Assembly: GCA_947504205.1 (NCBI GenBank)
Contig: CANNGL010000004.1
Location: forward strand, 62,001 to 126,000
Direction: 5' to 3'
Length of the DNA stretch: 64,000 nt
Origin: an uncultured Litoreibacter sp.
GTDB lineage: Bacteria > Pseudomonadota > Alphaproteobacteria > Rhodobacterales > Rhodobacteraceae
The translations under genes were made by a program, and so were the position numbers. The notes under the pieces were generated by a model. That model did no database searches. It saw nothing but the letters and a program-made list of their open reading frames with translations, and had not been told where the DNA came from. Of the stretch, positions 54,059 through 61,821 are shown piece by piece; position 1 is the first letter of the stretch, and each line of letters starts with the position of its first letter.

Positions 54059-55162
54059 ATGAATCATCACACGCCGGATATTGAACGCTTTCCAAGCCGC
54101 AAGGAAGCCGAACAGGCTCTCAAGCTGCTCAGGGATTGGGCGGCACAATCAAACGAGGTCGAGATCGCTGATCTTGATCCTCTCGTAGGGCGGCTTTTGC
54201 CTGGACAGGAAGTCTCGAACTACCCTGCCCTTGCCCGGGCCTATCCCGAAGATTTTGCTGTTGATGATGTCTACAAGGCTTCGATGCCGGATCTGCAAAA
54301 CGGTCCGTCCTCGCTGATCCGTGGAGCCAAGCGGCAACTCAGCCATGTCGGCATTTCCAACTTCCGTCTGCCCATTCGCTTTCACACGCGCGACAATGGT
54401 GATTTGACGCTGGAAACGTCCGTCACCGGCACTGTCTCGCTCGAGGCTGAAAAGAAGGGCATCAACATGTCCCGGATCATGCGCAGCTTCTACAAAAGCG
54501 CGGATGAACGGTTCAGCTTCGAGGTGATAGAACGGACGCTCGACGCCTATAAGCGCGATCTCGAAAGTTTCGACGCGCGCATTCAGATGCGCTTTTCCTT
54601 CCCGATGAAGATGGACAGCCTGCGCTCGGGCCTTTCGGGATACCAATATTACGACATCGCACTTGAGGTGGTCGATCAGGACGGCGTGCGCCGCAAGATC
54701 ATGCATCTCGATTACGTCTATTCGTCCACCTGCCCTTGCTCGCTTGAGCTTAGCGAACACGCCCGCCAGCAACGCGGCCAGCTTGCAACACCGCATTCGC
54801 AGCGCTCGGTTGCCCGCGTGTCGGTCGAACTGGATTGCGACGCGAATTGCCTTTGGTTCGAAGACTTGATCGACGCTTGCCGCCGTGCCGTTCCGACCGA
54901 GACACAAGTCATGGTTAAGCGCGAGGATGAACAGGCCTTCGCCGAACTCAACGCCGCTAACCCGATCTTTGTGGAGGATGCAGCCCGGTCTTTCGCGGAA
55001 CAACTTCAAGCCGATGATCGCATCTCGGATTTCCGCGTCATCGCCAGCCATCAGGAAAGCCTGCACAGCCATGACGCTGTCGCAATCGTAACCGAAGGCG
55101 AGTTATTCGTAGCTGAAAGCCTTGATCCAAAGCTGTTCAACACGCTCATCCACGTAGGCTGA
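54059..55162 (+). CDS. folE2: GTP cyclohydrolase IB (FolE2/MptA type)
   Basis: This 367-residue enzyme opens GTP to dihydroneopterin triphosphate, the first step of folate and queuosine-type pterin synthesis, and is the alternative to zinc-dependent FolE. The family motifs are KRQLSHVGISNFRLPIRFH, YVYSSTCPCSLELSEHARQ (catalytic Cys and metal site), TPHSQRSVARVSVEL and FRVIASHQESLHSHDAVA. It complements folB and folP elsewhere in the window. In many bacteria the gene is zinc-regulated; I see no convincing Zur box here. A terminator follows. Confidence 0.94.
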   Translation: MNHHTPDIERFPSRKEAEQALKLLRDWAAQSNEVEIADLDPLVGRLLPGQEVSNYPALARAYPEDFAVDDVYKASMPDLQNGPSSLIRGAKRQLSHVGISNFRLPIRFHTRDNGDLTLETSVTGTVSLEAEKKGINMSRIMRSFYKSADERFSFEVIERTLDAYKRDLESFDARIQMRFSFPMKMDSLRSGLSGYQYYDIALEVVDQDGVRRKIMHLDYVYSSTCPCSLELSEHARQQRGQLATPHSQRSVARVSVELDCDANCLWFEDLIDACRRAVPTETQVMVKREDEQAFAELNAANPIFVEDAARSFAEQLQADDRISDFRVIASHQESLHSHDAVAIVTEGELFVAESLDPKLFNTLIHVG

Positions 55163-55180
55163 GCCTGCAACACCAGTTAG

Positions 55181-55227
55181 ACGCCCGGTTCAAACGCCTT
55201 ATCTTGAGCCGGGCGTTATTGCGTTTG
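55181..55227 (+). terminator. Intrinsic terminator after folE2
   Basis: ACGCCCGGTTCAA (55181-55193) pairs with TTGAGCCGGGCGT (55204-55216) over 13 bp with one G-U pair and a 10-base loop. The tail TATTGCGTTT is only moderately T-rich. Confidence 0.8.
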
Positions 55228-55369
55228 GCCCTTATTCGCTGCGCGATCATGCGTCCTAAAATACCGCGACTGGCTACAGAACAGCCGAACATTCGACATA
55301 TTTTGCACTCAATTCGTTTCTAATTTTAGTCAACTGAAGAGTTTTTTAGATTCGTATTTGGAGACCCCT

Positions 55370-55945
55370 ATGCTGCCGCGTATCGCAACAATCGCCTTGG
55401 CAACGTTCATCGGACAGTCTGCTGCTGCTGCAACAGTTTCATATGAGCAAACCCAGGTTTATGACACCGTCGGTGAGACGCTGTCCTATAGCTTCGACAC
55501 CCTGCCTACCCCTGTAAATCAGCGGGTCTTTGTCGGTATTCGCACCGGCGGCAATACACGTGGCGGTCTTGGTATCGATGTGGGTCCATCCTCGACAGAA
55601 TTTTTCGATATCACCGTCAACAGCCTTGATTTTGGCCGTTGGGGCTGCGGAACAGCGGCAACAATGAACCCGATCCCTGGCGCCAACGTCACGTCACCCG
55701 GCGATTGCGAATTTGATTTCCGTCTTGAGCAATCTGACGACGGTCTCTTTATCACATCGTTCCTGACGGACCGTCTGGATATCGACCTGATCTTTGCACC
55801 AACCGTGGGCGCCGCGCATCACCTTGATGAAGTCATCGTGTCGGTCACCTATGAAGACATCCCACCAGTCGCATTGCCGGCAAGTGGCCTGCTTCTGTTC
55901 AGTGGACTTCTGGGCTTTGTCGGCTTCCGCCGCCTGCGCGGATAA
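55370..55945 (+). CDS. Exported protein with VPLPA-CTERM-like sorting signal
   Basis: The 191-residue protein has a signal peptide (ATIALATFIGQSAAAA) and a mature beta-rich domain with two cysteines (RWGCGTA, PGDCEFD). The C-terminus has a short motif PVALPASGL, a hydrophobic helix (LLLFSGLLGFVGF) and the basic end RRLRG. That tripartite tail is the layout of VPLPA/PEP-CTERM proteins, which an exosortase processes and which are often surface-exposed or tied to exopolysaccharide. No exosortase gene is in the window. The ATG at 55370 has GGAG upstream. Confidence 0.8.
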   Translation: MLPRIATIALATFIGQSAAAATVSYEQTQVYDTVGETLSYSFDTLPTPVNQRVFVGIRTGGNTRGGLGIDVGPSSTEFFDITVNSLDFGRWGCGTAATMNPIPGANVTSPGDCEFDFRLEQSDDGLFITSFLTDRLDIDLIFAPTVGAAHHLDEVIVSVTYEDIPPVALPASGLLLFSGLLGFVGFRRLRG

Positions 55946-55969
55946 TCTGCCTCACATTACTTTATTGAT

Positions 55970-57388
55970 TTAGCTCAGGTACGTTTCGTACCGACGCCAG
56001 GCATCCACCGAGTTGGTATGGATGGGCTGGCGAACTTCGCTTGCACTCAAGGTCATCACAGGTCGCGCATTATCTTCAGGGCGCAAACACGCGGGATCCC
56101 AATCGAGACCTGCACGATCGATGATCTGCGGCGTGGTCTTCTGCGGATCGCGCACAAGATCCTCGTAACTCACTTCGCTGAACCCGTCTCCACAACGCTG
56201 GCTCCAGAAATCCAGCATCGCATCAAACGTCGCCTGATAGATAGCGATGTCGCGCAGGTTGTAGCTGAAGAGCTGTTTACCGGCCCGGAACATGTGCCGG
56301 TAATTTGATAGCGCCACAGCATGAGGGTTGCGTTTAACGACAACCACATGCGCTTTCGGCAGGGCCGCCAGAACCAGCCCCATGTAAACTGTGGTCTGCA
56401 ATGACTTGTCGGTGACGTAAGGCGCGCTCGGGTTGATCAGTTTCTTCAACGCACGCGCATAGGATCGACCTGTCGCCGCAAACCCGTCTTTGCTCAAGGC
56501 CAGCTTACTGGGCGACACCGTCATCGGATCACCGATGTGCGCCTGTACGGCCTTGAAGAACAGCCCCGTCTCCCCGGCCGCATCGACCTGCGCGTGGGAG
56601 GAGATCACCTGCTCGAGCAGCGTGGTGCCAGACCGGGGCATACCGGTCACAAAGATCGGAGCGAAATCCGAACTGTCTTCGCCCCAGAAATCCGATGGTG
56701 TCAGATCCCGAAAAATCCGCTGGTAGCGGTTAACCAAGGCTTGGCGTGCGGTGACATCATACGGATAGGCCTTCCGCATCGCCGCGTTGGCCCGGTCGAG
56801 ATGAGCAAAGGACGCCTCGATTCGACCCACCTGATCCATCGCGCGAGCCAATGCAAAATCCAGATGGAACGCTGCTGCGGTGCCGTCTTTTGCCCCCCGT
56901 CGTGCGACTTGCAGCCGTTCGAGCAAAGGGGTCTCCGCATCAAATCTCGTCAGATTTGCGAGTTGGAACAGAAGTTGGCCGCTATTTGGGGATTTCTTCA
57001 GCGCAAATTCCAGATCGGCCCGTGCAGCATCGAAATCACCAAAGCTCTGATGCATCAACGCCCGACGCGCGCGCAACGGCGCCGCATCACGATCAAGACG
57101 CAAGGCGCGTGTCAGGGTTTCGAGCGCCTCTGGAAGCAGCCGCGCCGCCTCCTCCAGTTCCGCGCGAAAGGCCAGAAACCGCGCCGAGACAGCGCCGCGA
57201 TCAGCCAGCTTCACTTCGTCTACGGCATCATGGATATGTCCCAGCGACTGCAACAGACGGGCGCGAAAAATTCGCAGATTTGGGTCACGGGAGTTGCGTT
57301 GCAGCTCAACATCAACCGCGCTCAACGCGCCTTGCAGATCACCCGCCGCTGCGCGTGCGCGGGCCTGCACAATGTTGTCGCTCTCCAT
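55970..57388 (-). CDS. TPR-repeat sulfotransferase family protein
   Basis: The 472-residue protein has about four tetratricopeptide-like helical pairs in residues 5-210 and a C-terminal sulfotransferase domain. The PAPS phosphosulfate-binding loop is IFVTGMPRSGTTLLEQVISS. The nearby VDAAGETGLFF, VTDKSLQTTVYMG and a late VVKRNPHAVALSNYRHMF segment, which matches the 3'-phosphate-binding site, are as in related proteins. It probably sulfates a surface polysaccharide or protein. I chose the ATG at 57388 over a GTG two codons upstream. About 345 bp precede it before yciB. Confidence 0.86.
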   Translation of the reverse strand: MESDNIVQARARAAAGDLQGALSAVDVELQRNSRDPNLRIFRARLLQSLGHIHDAVDEVKLADRGAVSARFLAFRAELEEAARLLPEALETLTRALRLDRDAAPLRARRALMHQSFGDFDAARADLEFALKKSPNSGQLLFQLANLTRFDAETPLLERLQVARRGAKDGTAAAFHLDFALARAMDQVGRIEASFAHLDRANAAMRKAYPYDVTARQALVNRYQRIFRDLTPSDFWGEDSSDFAPIFVTGMPRSGTTLLEQVISSHAQVDAAGETGLFFKAVQAHIGDPMTVSPSKLALSKDGFAATGRSYARALKKLINPSAPYVTDKSLQTTVYMGLVLAALPKAHVVVVKRNPHAVALSNYRHMFRAGKQLFSYNLRDIAIYQATFDAMLDFWSQRCGDGFSEVSYEDLVRDPQKTTPQIIDRAGLDWDPACLRPEDNARPVMTLSASEVRQPIHTNSVDAWRRYETYLS

Positions 57389-57734
57389 CCCCACGGCTGG
57401 CTACCCTTATAGTTAAGCTCCCCCGAACCACAGGTTCGAGGCGCGCGCCCTCCCTTGCCAAAATCGTAGGAGAGCAGATCAAAAACTCTGTTTGGCCCGA
57501 CGTCGTCGGAGGATGATCGATAGCAGCGCGACAAGGTTAATAATGCGCTCGCAGTCTCAACAAGAAATTCCAAAGCGGACGGTTTTGTCCGATCAGGCCC
57601 ACACCTAAAATCACCTAAACCGTACAGTTTATTTCAGCAGCCTGCATGGATTAATTTTGCACATGGGTTGTGCAGAATTGTTCCAGCAGGTTTTTGCCTA
57701 AACGGCAGTCAATTTGAAAGGGATGCCTATTACT
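57389..57734. other. Intergenic region between yciB and the sulfotransferase gene, no gene found
   Basis: I see no convincing CDS, tRNA or terminator here. It is AT-richer than its flanks from about 57570. It contains a CGGAC-GTCCG-type hairpin, two CACCTAAA copies 10 bp apart (57603-57610 and 57613-57620), an ACGGTTT/AAACCGT inverted repeat (57579-57585 and 57618-57624) and a TAAAC/GTTTA repeat (57617-57632). It presumably holds the sulfotransferase promoter and perhaps an operator. Confidence 0.5.
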
Positions 57735-58349
57735 TCAGCGCAATTGCGCGTCGTCGGGGTCATCTTCTGCGTATTTCTGCAGCAAACCTGCTTGCAGCAT
57801 GAAGAAGACGAACAGCGCCGCCGGGAACCCAAAGGTCTCGATCTTGACCCACGCATCAGTGGACATGGTGCGCCAGACAACCTCATTTGCAATCGCCAGG
57901 GCTGCAAAGGCCGCTGTCAGCCTGCGGGTCAGGATCATCCAGCCCTCGGTTTTCAGGGGCATCATCTCGTCCATCACATATTCCAGCCAGGACCGCTTCA
58001 TCAGCAGGCCCAGTCCCAGAATTCCGGCAAAGAGGCCGTAAACGATGGTGGTCTTCATCTTGAAGAACCGCTCGTCGTTGAACCAAACCGTCAGGCCGCC
58101 AAAGAAGATCACCATGAAAGCCGTCAGCACCTGCATCCGGCTCAACTTCCCCGTCAGCTTCCACAACACCGCCATCGACGCCAGAAGGATCGGGATGAAG
58201 ATCACGGTGGCCACGATAAAGCCCGAATACTCCGTGCCACCGATGTCATAAACCTCATCGCGAATGCGCGTATAAGCGATGAAAAACAGGATCACAGGCC
58301 CCAGTTCGAGAGCCATCTTCAATCCCGGTGATATCTGCTTCTCGGCCAT
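57735..58349 (-). CDS. yciB: Inner membrane-spanning protein YciB (septation protein A family)
   Basis: The 204-residue polytopic protein has about five membrane helices. Family marks are LELGPVILFFIAYTRI at the start, GGLTVWFNDERFFKMKTTIV in the middle, and RRLTAAFAALAIANEVVWR near the end. YciB affects cell-envelope integrity and division in enterobacteria; the molecular activity is not known. It starts one codon-width after the EamA stop (TGA directly followed by ATG), with GGAGG inside the EamA gene, so the two are co-translated. Confidence 0.9.
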   Translation of the reverse strand: MAEKQISPGLKMALELGPVILFFIAYTRIRDEVYDIGGTEYSGFIVATVIFIPILLASMAVLWKLTGKLSRMQVLTAFMVIFFGGLTVWFNDERFFKMKTTIVYGLFAGILGLGLLMKRSWLEYVMDEMMPLKTEGWMILTRRLTAAFAALAIANEVVWRTMSTDAWVKIETFGFPAALFVFFMLQAGLLQKYAEDDPDDAQLR

Positions 58350-59198
58350 TCAGCCTCCTAGTTCCACGATCACTGCTCCTGCCGCGATCAGACACATAAG
58401 TCCAGCCCTGAAAGGCCCGACGGGCTCTTTGAGGATCAACCAGCCGATCAGTGCGGCAAAAACCACCGAGGTTTCGCGCAAGACAGCCGCTTCCCCGACA
58501 TGGCCCAGCCGGGTCGCCAGCATCACACAGCCAAACGAACCATAGGCAACCACCGCCCCAATGGCTCCGCGCCGCAACAACGGCGCCAAAGGGGGCGGGT
58601 TTTCCATCCGGCGCCACATCACGTAGGAGATGCCCGGAAAGTCCAACGCAGTGATCAGGAAGAACCAGGCCACAAAGGTAAACGGGTCGGGCGTCGTGCG
58701 AATGCCATAAGCATCATAAGTTGTGTAAATGGCCACGGTCAGCCCAGTGGCGACCGCAAAACACAGCGCCGAAATCAGTCTTGGGCGCGCGACATTCACG
58801 TCGCGCAGATTAACGGCGGCAATCGCCAGAATACCGCCCACCAGCAACGCCACACCAATCCACTGGGTGCCAGAGAAGGTTTCACCAAAAATCAGATAGG
58901 CGGCAAACACGGTAAAGAGCGGCCCAGAGCCCCGCACAACCGGGTAAACCACGGTATACGCGCCGCGCCGATAGGCCAAAGCCTGTCCCAACTTGTAGAA
59001 GAAATGCACACCAAGCGCGCCGAACACCAAAACCCACTCAAAGCCCTGTGGCCACGGCACCAGAAACAGCGCAATAGGCAGGCTGAGCCAGATCAGACAG
59101 AAATCAATCGCACCGCGTGTCAGAAACGGATCATGCTTGCCTTTCTGAAGTGCGCCGAAGGTCGCGTGCAGTACCGCCGAGCAGAGCGCGAGTACCAA
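58350..59198 (-). CDS. EamA-family transporter
   Basis: The protein of about 282 residues has ten hydrophobic helices in two EamA repeats (LCSAVLHATFGALQKGKHD to LLVGGILAIAAVNL, then ICFAVATGL-like LICALCFAVATGLTVAIY to GLMCLIAAGAVIVEL). The helix pair GALGVHFFYKLGQALAYRRG and YPVVRGSGPLFTVF are typical of the DMT superfamily. The start is unclear: TTG at 59198 is used here, but upstream codons continue in frame (SEWIVSIEGTQAG) and resemble the usual N-terminus of relatives, without an ATG, GTG or TTG. Substrate unknown. It lies after ftsY in the same direction. Confidence 0.8.
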   Translation of the reverse strand: MVLALCSAVLHATFGALQKGKHDPFLTRGAIDFCLIWLSLPIALFLVPWPQGFEWVLVFGALGVHFFYKLGQALAYRRGAYTVVYPVVRGSGPLFTVFAAYLIFGETFSGTQWIGVALLVGGILAIAAVNLRDVNVARPRLISALCFAVATGLTVAIYTTYDAYGIRTTPDPFTFVAWFFLITALDFPGISYVMWRRMENPPPLAPLLRRGAIGAVVAYGSFGCVMLATRLGHVGEAAVLRETSVVFAALIGWLILKEPVGPFRAGLMCLIAAGAVIVELGG

Positions 59199-59257
59199 TG
59201 CCGCGCGCTCGCCGGCCTGCGTCCCCTCGATTGAGACGATCCACTCACTAAGCGCGT

Positions 59258-61099
59258 TCAGCTCTCCGCCCCGGTCAATGCCTGCGCGAATTCTTCAGGA
59301 TCAAAGGGTGCCAGATCATCCAGCTGTTCGCCCACGCCGATGGCGTGAATGGGCAAACCAAATTTATCGGCCAGCGCCACCAGAACGCCCCCTTTTGCAG
59401 TTCCGTCGAGCTTGGTCATCACGAGGCCGGAGACATCACTGATCTGACGGAAAACATCCACTTGATTCAACGCGTTCTGGCCCGTTGTTGCATCAAGAAC
59501 CAAGAGCGTATTATGCGGCGCATCAGGATCTTTCTTGCGAATAACCCGAACGATCTTGGCCAGTTCTTCCATCAGGTCAGAGCGGTTTTGTAAGCGCCCC
59601 GCCGTGTCGATCATCAGCAAATCGGCCCCATCTTCCTGCGCCTTGACCATCGCGTCAAAGGCGAGGCTCGCCGGATCAGAGCCCTCAGGCGCGGTCATGA
59701 CCGGAACCCCGGCCCGATCGCCCCAGACCTGCAACTGCTCAACAGCGGCGGCTCGGAAAGTATCGCCCGCCGCGATAACAACTTTCTTGCCCGCCGCCTG
59801 GAACTGCGAAGCAAGCTTGCCAATCGTTGTGGTCTTGCCAGAGCCGTTGACGCCAACAACCAGCACCACTTGGGGTTTGGTGGGATACAAAGGCATGGGC
59901 CGCGCAATCGGCTCCATGATCGCCGCGATTTCGCCCGCAAGCAGCGACTTGATCTCGTCCGTGGACAATTTCTTGCCAAAACGCCCCTCGGCCATGTTGG
60001 CCGTCACCCGCAGGGCTGTCTCTACCCCCATATCAGACGCAATCAGCAATTCCTCCAGCGCTTCCAGCATATCGTCATCCAGCACACGGCGAATAACGGT
60101 TTTCTTTTCCTTGCGCCCGATCAGACGGCCAAAGAAGCCCGGCTTGCTGTCCGGCTCTGCGGTCGTGGTCGCGCTGAGCGCCGCTGTGGCCTCCGCAATC
60201 GCATCGTCATCAGAGGCCGCGCGCAATGGCTCCTCCGGTTCGGACGCAGCCGCCTGTTCCGCCTCCTCGGCGGCCAGCTTGGCCTTCGCTTCAGCCTCAA
60301 AGCGCGCGGCCTCTGCGGCGCGATCCATCTCTTCTTGTCGCTTGGCCTCGGCAATACGTGCCTCTTCGGCCAGGCGCGCCTCTTCCGCCTCTCTGGCGGC
60401 CTCACGCGCCTCTTCGGCGGCAACCCGTTGCGCCTCGGCTTCGGCCGCCAGCCGCGCCTCTTCTGCGAGACGCGCCGCTTCCAATTCTGCCATTCGAGCT
60501 TCTTCTGCGCGTTTGGCCTCGGCCTCCCGCGCGGCTTGTGCGGCCTGTTCCGCAGCCTCCACCTGTCGGGCAAGCTCCTCCTTGCGTGCCTCTTCCGCCG
60601 CTTCTGCCTCAGCGCGCGCTTGTGCGGCAGCGGCATCCGCCTTGGCCTGAGCCTCCTGCGCCAGCCGCGCCTCCTCGGCGATCCTTGCAGCCTCTTCCTC
60701 GGCCCAACGCGCCGCTTCTGCACGCTGCTCTTCAGCTTCACGGGCCAGCCGTGCAGCTTCCTCGGCAGCCTTTGCTTCTTCAGCCTGTCGCGCAACCTCC
60801 GCCTGACGGGCTTCTTCAGCCAGGCGCGCTTCTTCGGCTGCAAGTCGGGCGGCTTGCAACTCTGCCAATCGCGCCGCCTCGGCCTCCTCCGCCTGCCGTG
60901 CGGCTTCAGCCTCCGCAGCAGCCTTCGCCTCCTCCTGTGCGCGCTGCTCCGCTTCCGCAGCCTCGGCGGCCGAGCTATCGGGCACCTCTACTTCGATATC
61001 CTCGGCCTCACCCCCATCTTCGACGATGGCGTCAAGGCCCTCTTCCAGCTTGGAAGAGCTTTTAAACAGCTTGTTCTTGAGTTTTTTGAAGAAGGACAT
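59258..61099 (-). CDS. ftsY: Signal recognition particle receptor FtsY with long charged N-terminus
   Basis: FtsY receives ribosome-SRP complexes at the membrane. Residues about 330-613 are the NG domain: VVGVNGSGKTTTIGKLA (G1), AGDTFRAAAVEQLQVW, MIDTAGRLQNRSDLMEEL (G3), MTKLDGTAKGGVLVAL (G4) and IHAIGVGEQLDDLAPFD. Residues about 40-285 are an Ala/Glu/Arg-rich A domain (RLAEEARLAEEA-type repeats) that should form a very long single helix or coiled coil. The start MSFFKKLKNKLFK is an amphipathic membrane-binding helix. The total, 613 residues, is much longer than the typical enzyme. Confidence 0.95.
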   Translation of the reverse strand: MSFFKKLKNKLFKSSSKLEEGLDAIVEDGGEAEDIEVEVPDSSAAEAAEAEQRAQEEAKAAAEAEAARQAEEAEAARLAELQAARLAAEEARLAEEARQAEVARQAEEAKAAEEAARLAREAEEQRAEAARWAEEEAARIAEEARLAQEAQAKADAAAAQARAEAEAAEEARKEELARQVEAAEQAAQAAREAEAKRAEEARMAELEAARLAEEARLAAEAEAQRVAAEEAREAAREAEEARLAEEARIAEAKRQEEMDRAAEAARFEAEAKAKLAAEEAEQAAASEPEEPLRAASDDDAIAEATAALSATTTAEPDSKPGFFGRLIGRKEKKTVIRRVLDDDMLEALEELLIASDMGVETALRVTANMAEGRFGKKLSTDEIKSLLAGEIAAIMEPIARPMPLYPTKPQVVLVVGVNGSGKTTTIGKLASQFQAAGKKVVIAAGDTFRAAAVEQLQVWGDRAGVPVMTAPEGSDPASLAFDAMVKAQEDGADLLMIDTAGRLQNRSDLMEELAKIVRVIRKKDPDAPHNTLLVLDATTGQNALNQVDVFRQISDVSGLVMTKLDGTAKGGVLVALADKFGLPIHAIGVGEQLDDLAPFDPEEFAQALTGAES

Positions 61100-61182
61100 A
61101 CGGCCTCGAACTTATAGTGCCCGACACACCTAGTATGGCCACGCGCCCGTGAAAAGAGAGCAGTTGCACGATGGGCGCACCG

Positions 61183-61821
61183 CTATGGCATCACCGCCAA
61201 CAGAAAACAGGCCTGCGCCGTCCAGTACGTGACCCACACAACACCGCCCAAAAGCCAAAGCTGAGATTGTGTTTTCTCAGTTAAAACAAACTCTTCCATG
61301 GCTAAGGTAAAGTCTGATACGAAAAAGAGCGCGGCCCCCAGATGAATGAAGCGTAAAGTTCCCTCAAAAGGCACCATCAAAGCGCTCAGAACCATGCCCA
61401 AAATGATCGCGATATAAAGTACGACCGGCACGCGCAGCGCACCTGCCCGCGTCCAAAGCAGCCACGCCATCAGCAGTGCAATTGCAGCTGCTGCCAAAGC
61501 GAATGCCGAAAATGGCCACTCTGTCAGTTGTCGGGACTGCGTACCGGCCTGTCCCAGAAAGAACAGGATGTAGACCAGATGCCCCGCCGCAAACGCCGCC
61601 ACACCGGCCAGAAAGCTACGCTCGGAACCCCGAGACAATGCCAGATCACCGGCGGCACAAAGGCTCAGGGCCAAGGCAAGCAGCGAAGATATGGGGACAG
61701 CAACCGCTGCGAGAAGCGCCACCGAAGCGGTTTTTAGGACACTTCTCAGTAGCGAGACGGAACGTCCGACCAGTATCAGGTAGCCAGCCGCAGCCAGCCC
61801 AGCGCAAAGAAACAGGATCAA
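61183..61821 (-). CDS. YhhN/TMEM86-family membrane protein (lysoplasmalogenase-like)
   Basis: The 212-residue protein has about eight membrane helices and matches the YhhN/lysoplasmalogenase family: LCAAGDLALSRGSERSFLAG (conserved D and G region), AAFAAGHLVYILFF, and LGAALFFVSDFTLAMEEF near the end with the second conserved Asp. Members hydrolyse vinyl-ether lysophospholipids in animals; the bacterial substrate is uncertain. The likely start is TTG at 61821, overlapping the NuoEF stop as TTGA. An upstream in-frame extension of 40 residues is not membrane-like. Confidence 0.75.
   Translation of the reverse strand: MILFLCAGLAAAGYLILVGRSVSLLRSVLKTASVALLAAVAVPISSLLALALSLCAAGDLALSRGSERSFLAGVAAFAAGHLVYILFFLGQAGTQSRQLTEWPFSAFALAAAAIALLMAWLLWTRAGALRVPVVLYIAIILGMVLSALMVPFEGTLRFIHLGAALFFVSDFTLAMEEFVLTEKTQSQLWLLGGVVWVTYWTAQACFLLAVMP

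Noticed and set aside
57389-57734. Possible tRNA or small protein in the yciB-sulfotransferase gap
   Set aside because: No cloverleaf arms with a GGTTCGAATCC-type loop could be drawn, and the only frames run into the neighbouring gene in the wrong phase.
60226-61065. Pro/Arg/Leu-rich frame antisense to ftsY
   Set aside because: It mirrors the GCG/GAG-rich codons of the FtsY A domain and has no protein-like features.
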